From Crassaminicella profunda (GTDB lineage: Bacteria > Bacillota > Clostridia > Peptostreptococcales > Thermotaleaceae): a stretch of 64,000 bases of DNA. The position numbers and the translations under genes were made by a program. The stretch lies in the NCBI RefSeq assembly GCF_019884785.1, contig NZ_CP082326.1, forward strand, positions 3,837,355 through 3,901,354. The letters run 5' to 3'. Below, piece by piece: positions 57,224-64,000 of this stretch (position 1 is the stretch's first letter; each line of letters begins with the position of its first letter). The notes beneath the pieces were generated by a model. That model did no database searches and was not told the DNA's origin. It was given only the letters and a program-made list of their open reading frames with translations.

Positions 57224-58645
57224 CTATGCAACATGTTCTTTTTTCATATTTTTATTTTCTTTTTTTACTTTCCTCATAAACATTCCAAAGAATACTAACG
57301 CTAGAACAATACCTACTATATTGGAAAATGATGCAGCTAATTTGAATCCCTCTTTTGCTTGTAAAATATAAGCTGTTGTTACACCCGTCATAAATGTTGC
57401 AGGTATACTACAAATCCAATGGTTTTTCCCTTTTTGAACTAGATACGTTGCTGCCGCCCAAAGTACAATCATGGCAAGGGTTTGATTTGACCATGAGAAA
57501 TATCTCCAAACAATGCCAAAATCAATTCTTGTAAGAGCTACACCTACTGCAAATAACGGAATAGCAATATAGAATCTGTTCATTGTCTTTTCTTGCTTTA
57601 AGTTAATAGCATCTGCAATAACAAGTCTTGCACTTCTAAATGCAGTATCTCCTGATGTTATTGGACAAGCGACTACGCCAAGCATAGCAAGGATTCCACC
57701 TATAGCTCCAAGAAGTGTTGTTGATATTTCATTTACCACAACCCCTGGTCCACCGTTTGCAAGGGTTGCAGCTAATCCTTCTGTTCCTCCAAAGAATGCC
57801 ATAGATGCAGCTGCCCAAATTAGCGCAATAATCCCTTCTGCAATCATTGATCCATAGAATATTCTTCTTCCTTCACTTTCTTTTCTTACACATCTAGCCA
57901 TAAGTGGTGATTGTGTTGCATGAAAACCTGATATAGCACCACAGGCAATAGTTATGAATAAGAATGGGAATAATGGTGTTCCTTTAGGATGAAGATTGCT
58001 TAATGTAATCTCTGGGATAGTATATCCTTTTGCAATAATTCCTACGCCAATACCAACTGCCATGATTAAAAGAGATGCTCCAAATATTGGATAGATCTTT
58101 CCGATTAACTTATCTACAGGAAGTACTGTAGCAAGTAGATAATAAATAATAATCATACCAACTAATAATGTTTTACTAAGTCCTGTTAGATTTGCTAAAA
58201 GCCCTGCAGGACCCATTACGAAAACCACACCTACTAATACTAATAGTACTACACTGAAAACTCTCATAACAGTCTTGGCAGTATCTCCTAGATAAATCCC
58301 TACAACTTCTGATATACTCGTTCCTTTATGACGAATAGATAGCATTCCTGAGAAATAATCGTGTACCGCGCCTGCAAAAATACATCCAAATACAATCCAT
58401 AAGAATGCGGCTGGTCCCCACAATGCACCTGCTATGGCTCCATATATAGGTCCTAGTCCTGCAATATTTAAGAATTGAATCAAGAAAATCCTTGGCCAAC
58501 TCATTGGAATATAGTCTACACCATCTTCCATAGATATTGCTGGCGTAGCTTTTTCGTTATCGATTCCGAAAACGTTTTCCACAAATTTACCGTATAGAAA
58601 ATAACCTAAAATTAAAATTGCAATAGATAAAATAAAAGTAAACAT
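57224..58645 (-). CDS. cstA: CstA family carbon-starvation / pyruvate-type transporter
   Basis: A 473-residue membrane protein with about 13 membrane segments. FLYGKFVENVFGID near 15-28, MSWPRIFLIQFLNIAGLGPI near 46-65, GAVHDYFSGMLSIRHKGTSI near 93-112 and GFHATQSPLMARCV near 229-242 are CstA signatures. CstA/BtsT proteins import pyruvate or peptides under carbon limitation. The ATG at 58645 has AAAGGAGGA upstream; longer forms start in an unlikely region. LytS/LytTR genes lie directly upstream and read toward it, but a terminator separates them. A 21-bp direct repeat precedes the promoter. Confidence 0.92.
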   Translation of the reverse strand: MFTFILSIAILILGYFLYGKFVENVFGIDNEKATPAISMEDGVDYIPMSWPRIFLIQFLNIAGLGPIYGAIAGALWGPAAFLWIVFGCIFAGAVHDYFSGMLSIRHKGTSISEVVGIYLGDTAKTVMRVFSVVLLVLVGVVFVMGPAGLLANLTGLSKTLLVGMIIIYYLLATVLPVDKLIGKIYPIFGASLLIMAVGIGVGIIAKGYTIPEITLSNLHPKGTPLFPFLFITIACGAISGFHATQSPLMARCVRKESEGRRIFYGSMIAEGIIALIWAAASMAFFGGTEGLAATLANGGPGVVVNEISTTLLGAIGGILAMLGVVACPITSGDTAFRSARLVIADAINLKQEKTMNRFYIAIPLFAVGVALTRIDFGIVWRYFSWSNQTLAMIVLWAAATYLVQKGKNHWICSIPATFMTGVTTAYILQAKEGFKLAASFSNIVGIVLALVFFGMFMRKVKKENKNMKKEHVA

Positions 58646-58681
58646 ATGCGCTCCTCCTTTGAATAATATTTCTTTATGCTT

Positions 58682-58749
58682 ATTATATTTTAAAGCTTCA
58701 TTAAAAGGAGGCATTTCGTAATGAAATGAATAAACTGACACATGAAATG
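58682..58749 (-). promoter_or_regulatory. cstA promoter with candidate LytTR operator
   Basis: On the minus strand CATTTCAT occurs twice, at 58749-58742 and 58728-58721, exactly 21 bases apart. This is the spacing of direct-repeat sites bound by LytTR regulators such as BtsR and YpdB. A TATAAT box at 58687-58682 lies downstream, and the -35 position (CTCCTT, 58710-58705) is poor, as expected for an activated promoter. Confidence 0.6.
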
Positions 58750-58760
58750 CAAAAAAATAA

Positions 58761-58780
58761 ACACGAAATTTCATTCGTGT
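58761..58780 (-). terminator. intrinsic terminator of lytS-lytR pair
   Basis: A perfect inverted repeat ACACGAA...TTCGTGT with a six-base loop, followed by TTATTTTTTT on the minus strand. It lies 13 bases after the regulator stop codon. Confidence 0.85.
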
Positions 58781-58792
58781 ATAAATTTAAAA

Positions 58793-59500
58793 TTATATTC
58801 CCATAATTCTTCGAAATTCCTTTATTTTATTTCTACTAACAGGAATTGCTGTATCCAAATCTTCAAGCTTCACATTATATGTATTATTAAACCAAGGAAC
58901 AATTTCTTGAATCTTATCAAGATTTAAAATGTATGAACGATGACTTCGAAAGAATTTACTTTTTGGTAACTTCTCTAAAAAATGAGAAATATTCATCTTG
59001 GCAATATATTTTTCATCCTTTGTGTAAACAATAGTCTCCCTTTCATGGGCTTCACAATAATATATATCCGTCCAATCTATAACAATCATTTTTTCATTTT
59101 TGCATAAAATAATCTTATCCCTCTTACAGCCTATATCCGTTTCTTCTTGATCTTCAAGTTTTTTTAATGCATGAATCATTCTTTCCTTTGAATAAGGCTT
59201 TAAGATATAATCAGAAGCATATACTTCAAAAGCTTCTACTGCATATTCCTTATAAGCTGTGATAAAGACAATCTTTGGTTGTTCTTTAAACTTAGCAATT
59301 AATTTACTAAATGTCATCCCATCTAAATTTGGCATATTAATATCTAAAAATATAACATCTACCCTATTTTTCTCTAAAAACTTTAGTGCACTTAAAGCCT
59401 CTTCAAATTCCTCTAGAATTTCAATAGAACTATATGCTTTAATAAAATATTTTAACTCTTCCCTAGATGGATATTCATCCTCTACAATAATACACCTCAA
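58793..59500 (-). CDS. LytTR-family response regulator, probable regulator of cstA
   Basis: A 235-residue regulator. The receiver domain has the acidic pair EDE at residues 7-9, the phospho-acceptor in VIFLDINMPNLDGM (Asp54) and the conserved Lys in YILKPYSKE. The C-terminal LytTR DNA-binding domain spans about 130-235 (YCEAHERETIVYT, FFRSHRSYILNLDKIQEI, IPVSRNKIKEFRRIM). TTG at 59500 follows AAGGAGGGG by six bases. The stop of the kinase gene falls inside the spacer, so translation is coupled. By position it probably activates cstA. Confidence 0.92.
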   Translation of the reverse strand: MRCIIVEDEYPSREELKYFIKAYSSIEILEEFEEALSALKFLEKNRVDVIFLDINMPNLDGMTFSKLIAKFKEQPKIVFITAYKEYAVEAFEVYASDYILKPYSKERMIHALKKLEDQEETDIGCKRDKIILCKNEKMIVIDWTDIYYCEAHERETIVYTKDEKYIAKMNISHFLEKLPKSKFFRSHRSYILNLDKIQEIVPWFNNTYNVKLEDLDTAIPVSRNKIKEFRRIMGI

Positions 59501-59503
59501 AGG

Positions 59504-61177
59504 TTACCCCTCCTTTTTATAAATTTCAAAGGATATCCTTGTTCCTTTTTGAAGTCGTTCAATTTTAAGACCTCTTCCATAAATAAGCTTTAATCGATTG
59601 TGCACATTCAAAAGCCCTATACTACCTTCTTTCGTCTCTCCTTTTTTTACTCCCATAATCACTTCTTCTTCGATTCCAACGCCATCATCTTCTATGATAA
59701 TCTTAACCTTTTCTTTTTTTTGTTTTACACTAATCCTTATAGAACCCTTATCCTGATGCCCTTTTAATATCCCATGCTTTATAGCATTTTCAACAAGGGG
59801 CTGTATGGTAAGACTTGGGATTTTTATATCTATTGCATCGTCTATATCATAAATAACATTTAATTTATTTCCATATCTTGCCTTTTCTATTTTAACATAT
59901 GCTCTCACCTGTTCCAATTCTTTTTTTAAACTTACCAACGCATCTCCTCTTTCAAGATTATATCTTAAATAAGTAGATAAATCGATCATTAGTTCACGAG
60001 CCCTGTCTATATCCATTCTCATAAAAGATACAATAGTATGTAACGCATTGAATAAAAAATGTGGATTAATTTGTGCTTGAAGAGCTTTAATCTCAGATTT
60101 ATTCGCCATCTCCTTTAACTTTTCAAGTTTACTAAGTTCAAGCTGGGTGGAGATCAATTGGGATAAGCCATCTGCTAGACTTATATCTCGAAAGGTTATG
60201 TGATTTTCATCCTCATAATATATTTTCAAAGTTCCAATAACTTTTTCATTTTCTTTAAGGGGAACAATGATTGCAGACTTTAATGGACAATTTCCATCTA
60301 TACAATCTATTTCTGCAGAGGTATTTAAAACTTCAATAGTTCCTTCTTTTATGACTCTCTCTGTTGCCTTTGTCAAAATAGACTTTCCTACTGTATGATG
60401 GTCTTCTCCACTTCCTACATGGGCACGAATTTTTTTTCTATCCGTTATAGATACAGCATCTGCTTTCACAGAAAGCTTAATAATCTCACAAACTCTTTGT
60501 AGAGAATTTTTATTTACATCGCGAAAATAAGGTAAAGTTTCATTAGCAATCTCTAAAGCATGCTTTGCTTGCTTTGCCGCAATCTCTTCTTCTGCCTCAA
60601 AAATATTTTCTGTAATCATAATCACAATAGCAATCCCTATCCCATTGATTAAGACCATAGGTACATAAATTTGTTTTACAATAGTTAACGCCAAATGAAA
60701 GGGTTTTGAAAGCAATAAGATAAAAGACATGCTTAAATGCTCTACTAAAATTCCTCCTAATAATCCATAAAACCATCTATTTTTAGTGTTTGATTTCTTA
60801 TAGATGATTCCAGATAAATACCCTCCAATGATTGTCGCTAAAGCGCATGGAAATGCTGTAATCCCACCTATATCAATCAAAATTCTATGTGCTCCTGCAA
60901 GAATTCCTCCAACAATTCCTACAAAAGGTCCACAAAGAATTCCCCCTACAATAACACCAATATTTCTCGTATTAGCAATAGCTCCACGTACATCAATTCC
61001 TACATAGGTTCCAATAATCCCTATTCCTCCAAATACAAAAGCAAGAATTAACGTTTCCCCTCTTCTTATTTTATCCTTTTGAATCATCTGACGAAATGCA
61101 TTCAATTTAGAAATAAAAAATGCGATGACAATCACATATCCTAAATTGTTGATAAGATGTTTTAATAATTCTATCAA
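59504..61177 (-). CDS. LytS/BtsS-family sensor histidine kinase, probable carbon-source sensor
   Basis: A 557-residue sensor. An N-terminal 5TM-5TMR_LYT region (residues 5-200; GIIGTYVGIDVRGAIANTRN, GPFVGIVGGILAGAHRILID) is followed by a GAF domain (about 220-350) and a His_kinase domain with ALQAQINPHFLFNALHTIVS near 362-381 (His371 phosphoacceptor region) and HATPase motifs (PLVENAIKHGI, DDGVGI, GLLNVHNRL). TTG at 61177 is preferred, nine bases behind GGAG; a TTG five codons upstream lies before that site. It is coupled to the regulator gene and reads toward cstA, resembling BtsS/YpdA/LytS systems, which sense pyruvate. Confidence 0.93.
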   Translation of the reverse strand: MIELLKHLINNLGYVIVIAFFISKLNAFRQMIQKDKIRRGETLILAFVFGGIGIIGTYVGIDVRGAIANTRNIGVIVGGILCGPFVGIVGGILAGAHRILIDIGGITAFPCALATIIGGYLSGIIYKKSNTKNRWFYGLLGGILVEHLSMSFILLLSKPFHLALTIVKQIYVPMVLINGIGIAIVIMITENIFEAEEEIAAKQAKHALEIANETLPYFRDVNKNSLQRVCEIIKLSVKADAVSITDRKKIRAHVGSGEDHHTVGKSILTKATERVIKEGTIEVLNTSAEIDCIDGNCPLKSAIIVPLKENEKVIGTLKIYYEDENHITFRDISLADGLSQLISTQLELSKLEKLKEMANKSEIKALQAQINPHFLFNALHTIVSFMRMDIDRARELMIDLSTYLRYNLERGDALVSLKKELEQVRAYVKIEKARYGNKLNVIYDIDDAIDIKIPSLTIQPLVENAIKHGILKGHQDKGSIRISVKQKKEKVKIIIEDDGVGIEEEVIMGVKKGETKEGSIGLLNVHNRLKLIYGRGLKIERLQKGTRISFEIYKKEG

Positions 61178-61317
61178 GTAGATCAGCTCCAAAAATATCT
61201 TTGTCCAATTCTGTGAACGATTAGTTTCATTATATCACCAATCATTTCTTTATTTAAGACGAATTATAGGGCTTTACTTAGTAAAAAATAAGAAAATTCC
61301 TCAATAATGGTTAAAAT

Positions 61318-62745
61318 TTATTGCCTTGTTTTATCCTTTGTATTCAAAAACTTCGGTCTTTTTTTCGCTAGGTTGATATCGCTTAAAATATACTGCTTCA
61401 AATCTTGAAAATTAAATGGCGCAACAGGAGAAAAATAAGGTATGCCAAAGCTAGTAAGTGAACATATGTTGATAATAATCAATGTAATGCCCATAATAAA
61501 TCCAAACAATCCAAATACTCCTGTAATAAAAATCAAAATAAACTTTAATATACGAATAGGGTTCATGACCGTATAATCTGCTGCAACAAAAGAACACATC
61601 ATCGCTAAAGATGCAATAATCACCATCAGTGGACTAATAAGACCTGCTGCAACTGCTGCTTGGCCGATAACAATGGCTCCAACAATACTGATAGCCGCAC
61701 CCACCTGTTTCGGAAGCCTTATACTAGCTTCTCTTAGAATTTCTGTTACAAACTCCATCAACACTGCTTCCACCAATGCATTGAAAGGAACAGATGCTCT
61801 AGATGTTGCTAATGCCAAAATATATTGGGGTGGAAGAATATCAGGATGAAAGCTCACCACTGCAACATATAATGAAGATAATGTTAAAGATATAAGAAAA
61901 CCTTGTACTCTCAAAATCTTAGAAAAAATAGCTAAATACAGATTATCATAGTGATCGTCACCAGCATCTAAAAATTCAATAAATACTTTTGGAACAACCA
62001 AAACTAGATTACTACCCTCAACAATAATAGTTATCTTTCCTTCTAGTATATGTGCACATGCTGCATCTGATCTCTCAACAATACCCGTCTGAGGAAATAA
62101 ATCAAAAACATTATTTAAAATAAACTTTTGGATATATCCTGCCTCCAATATACCATCTACCTTGATATCCTTTAATCTTTTGGTTACTTCCTTTACATAT
62201 TTTGGATTTACAATATCTTTTATATAAATGAGTGAAACATTTGTCTTTGTCCTCTTGCCAATAATAAATTTATCCATCCTTAAGGCTGAATCTTTTATTC
62301 TATAACGAATCAATGACAAATTGGTCTCCATATTCTCTGTAAAAGAATCCCTAGACCCCCTTAAGGTAGCATCTATTTCTGGGGCTTGAATAGATCTTTT
62401 TTCAACCTTTAGCGTGTTTGCTATAATGTATTTTTCATCGGTAGATAAAATAATAATAGATTTTCCTTCAAAAATATAGTTCATTATTTTATTTTCATCA
62501 CTATCAATGACAATGTCATCTATATAAATAATAGAATTTACCATTTTATCTATTGTAAAACTTTTTTCTCTTCCATTTTGTAATATAGGTTTTATAATAC
62601 TGTTTGATAGTTTTTCTCTATCTGTAAGCTCAGGAATGTAAAGGATATACACCTCTGCATTGAAAATAGATAACCGTCTTACAGATATACCCAAGCTCCT
62701 ATCATTACATTCTTTTATTTTATCTATAAATTTATTTTTCTTCAT
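61318..62745 (-). CDS. spore germination protein GerA family (A subunit)
   Basis: A 475-residue protein with a soluble N-terminal domain (about 1-240) and a membrane half with about five segments. VGIVERSDAACAHILEGKI near 220-238, LPPQYILALATSRASVPFNA near 314-333, VLMEFVTEILREASIRLPK near 338-356 and AADYTVMNPIRILKF near 397-411 are GerA-family signatures. It is the A subunit of a germinant receptor in the spore inner membrane. ATG 62745 is chosen for its spacing to AAAGGGTGA; a GTG three codons earlier abuts that site. It lies 12 bases after gerC and ends the operon. Confidence 0.93.
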   Translation of the reverse strand: MKKNKFIDKIKECNDRSLGISVRRLSIFNAEVYILYIPELTDREKLSNSIIKPILQNGREKSFTIDKMVNSIIYIDDIVIDSDENKIMNYIFEGKSIIILSTDEKYIIANTLKVEKRSIQAPEIDATLRGSRDSFTENMETNLSLIRYRIKDSALRMDKFIIGKRTKTNVSLIYIKDIVNPKYVKEVTKRLKDIKVDGILEAGYIQKFILNNVFDLFPQTGIVERSDAACAHILEGKITIIVEGSNLVLVVPKVFIEFLDAGDDHYDNLYLAIFSKILRVQGFLISLTLSSLYVAVVSFHPDILPPQYILALATSRASVPFNALVEAVLMEFVTEILREASIRLPKQVGAAISIVGAIVIGQAAVAAGLISPLMVIIASLAMMCSFVAADYTVMNPIRILKFILIFITGVFGLFGFIMGITLIIINICSLTSFGIPYFSPVAPFNFQDLKQYILSDINLAKKRPKFLNTKDKTRQ

Positions 62746-62757
62746 CCCATTCACCCT

Positions 62758-63891
62758 TTAGTATTTGTTTTTTGCATCCGGGTCTACTAGATTCTCATTT
62801 ACAATTTTTGTCTTTACCTGAACCTTTACATCAACATCTTTAAATATTTCTTCCCATTTTATTTTTCTGTAAACCTTAGGGTAATCCGCTCTAAAATATT
62901 TTGCAAACCCAAAATAATCGCATTGGAATTCATTTTGTGCTTTCTTAATTGCACTCACAATACTGCTTTTTACTTCTTCAGAGATAATTTTTTCTAACCT
63001 TTTAATTTCTTCATCACTTATTGGTGTTGAATAATATTGATATCTCAGTATGGCCTGTAAATCTAAATCTATATTAATAGCAATCTTTCCATTTGTATAA
63101 TTTGTCTTAATCTTTCTTTTCTTAACATTTGTTCGAAAGGAATATACATTTCCCTTATTTTCAGGATTATGTATAGCTTCCACTAACATAGGATTTTCTC
63201 CTAATAGATACAATATGCCATCTGTATCTACAATATCAATCACACCAATTAGTTTTGAATCTTTCATAACTGCAAGCCCTAAATAGGCTATAGAACCTTT
63301 CTCTTTTCCAATGTAAGGTAGTAAATAACCAACTTCCTCTAATGCAATATCAGAAAGGAGTTCTCCACAAGTTGGATATAAAGCTTTTCCTGTGTTTGAT
63401 AAACTATTAATAATGTCTTCTATTAAAAAACCTACAGATATATGTTTTTCTACCTTGGTATCAAATAATTCTGTGGGGCTTTCTCTACTTACTACAGTTA
63501 ACAAAGTCTTTCTATAATCATATATATGTCCTATTCTATTTAAATAAGGTTCTATCCCTTTTTTAGCAAAATTTTGTCCAAAAACAACTACTCTTGTTAC
63601 TCCTAAAAATACAGGAAAAGGATTGATAGCATCATAGTGTATCCTAGCTTCTTCAAAAGTTTTTCCATAGGATAAAAGTCTATATACATTCCCTGTTTGT
63701 GCCTTTTCTTTGGCTTCTGGTGAAGGAGTCAGGTTAGCAATTTCACCCGAAAATTGCACATTTTCTCCAACTTGATCTACTCCGATAGAAATAGTAATAC
63801 ATTTTTTATCTACATCCTCATAATCCCAACAGCTTGTTAAGCATAAGGAAAATACAGCTATTATTAATAATTCACTAATTTTTTTGATCAT
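62758..63891 (-). CDS. Ger(x)C family spore germination lipoprotein (C subunit)
   Basis: A 377-residue lipoprotein. The signal peptide ends in the lipobox LTSC (Cys19). The mature protein has the Ger(x)C layout: DVDKKCITISIGVDQVGENV, PSPEAKEKAQTGNVY and KTFEEAR at the N-terminal domain, EALYPTCG-type middle, and a C-terminal domain ending FRADYPKVYRKIKWEEIFKD. It is the C subunit of a germinant receptor. The ATG at 63891 has GGTGGG upstream; an ATG 21 codons earlier falls inside the gerB coding end. It overlaps gerB by 17 bases. Confidence 0.94.
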   Translation of the reverse strand: MIKKISELLIIAVFSLCLTSCWDYEDVDKKCITISIGVDQVGENVQFSGEIANLTPSPEAKEKAQTGNVYRLLSYGKTFEEARIHYDAINPFPVFLGVTRVVVFGQNFAKKGIEPYLNRIGHIYDYRKTLLTVVSRESPTELFDTKVEKHISVGFLIEDIINSLSNTGKALYPTCGELLSDIALEEVGYLLPYIGKEKGSIAYLGLAVMKDSKLIGVIDIVDTDGILYLLGENPMLVEAIHNPENKGNVYSFRTNVKKRKIKTNYTNGKIAINIDLDLQAILRYQYYSTPISDEEIKRLEKIISEEVKSSIVSAIKKAQNEFQCDYFGFAKYFRADYPKVYRKIKWEEIFKDVDVKVQVKTKIVNENLVDPDAKNKY

Positions 63892-64000
63892 ATTTTCCCA
63901 CCTTCGTAATAAAAAATAATATACTTGGTATGATTCCCATAACCAATAACCCATAGTAACTCATATACTCAAGTACTTTTTTTACTTGTCCATAGGTAGT
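63875..64000 (-). CDS. GerB-type germination permease (N-terminal part cut by window edge)
   Basis: Only the last 41 residues are visible. They contain a hydrophobic segment (GLLVMGIIPSILFFITKVG) and a short hydrophilic end (KYDQKN). This matches the C-terminus of the GerAB/endospore-germination permease family, and its place immediately before a Ger(x)C gene, overlapping by 17 bases, supports it. The operon order is therefore B-C-A. Confidence 0.7.
   Translation of the reverse strand, partial: TTYGQVKKVLEYMSYYGLLVMGIIPSILFFITKVGKYDQKN

Overview
The window comes from an AT-rich, anaerobic, endospore-forming Firmicute, most likely a class Clostridia organism of the Alkaliphilus/Crassaminicella type (the genus is an inference). 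The evidence is spore genes (bofA, a GerMN lipoprotein, a ger receptor operon), a single-chain pyruvate:ferredoxin oxidoreductase, an electron-bifurcating [FeFe]-hydrogenase operon, a small 2[4Fe-4S] ferredoxin, a large Firmicute-type SRP RNA, a T-box, and a selenocysteine-containing peroxiredoxin. No rRNA, CRISPR array, integrase or insertion sequence was seen, so most of the window reads as stable chromosome.

Layout. 1-11 kb: a truncated methyltransferase, a Na+/solute symporter, a CLC transporter, a GGDEF-EAL protein, an FMN alpha-hydroxy-acid oxidase-like enzyme, a PAS histidine kinase, ribosomal L25/Ctc and a GerMN lipoprotein. 11-19.5 kb: PFOR, then the classic Firmicute cluster tRNA-Ser - SRP RNA - dnaX - ybaB - recR - yaaL - bofA, read on the minus strand. 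19.6-26 kb: a UbiB-like kinase and the four-gene hydrogenase operon. 26-36 kb: the selenoprotein peroxiredoxin, a VanY peptidase, panD with a structured leader, YhaM, two tandem secreted paralogs behind WalR-like boxes, an SLH/PepSY protein, a nitroreductase, a NUDIX hydrolase and a RhiA-like protein. 36-40 kb: the most accessory-looking stretch, with a lone helicase-nuclease fusion flanked by unusual palindromes, then a ferredoxin gene. 40-46 kb: a 1607-residue multidomain protein overlapping an APH-like kinase gene. 46-53 kb: panB plus a PanG-like reductase behind a second copy of the pan leader, a pyridoxal kinase/radical SAM/ECF operon, and a T-box-controlled amino-acid transporter. 53-64 kb: UvsE, a ketoacyl synthase III with a degraded triad, a chemoreceptor, a CstA transporter with a LytS/LytR pair, and a ger operon cut by the window end.

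How the genes fit together. PFOR, ferredoxin and the NADH/ferredoxin hydrogenase form a route from pyruvate to acetyl-CoA with disposal of electrons as H2. The CstA family transporter next to a LytS/LytTR pair resembles known pyruvate-sensing transport systems, and an exact 21-bp-spaced direct repeat lies upstream of its promoter. panD and panG-panB lie 20 kb apart but carry homologous leader RNAs, each followed by an intrinsic terminator, which suggests one metabolite-sensing pan regulon.

The strongest candidates for undescribed biology are the kinase/1607-aa pair (HD + helical repeats + nucleotidyltransferase + GNAT-like + phosphoribosyltransferase), the helicase-nuclease singleton, and the cysteine-free selenoperoxiredoxin. 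Many start sites were set from ribosome binding sites and differ from the longest possible reading frame; these choices are stated entry by entry.
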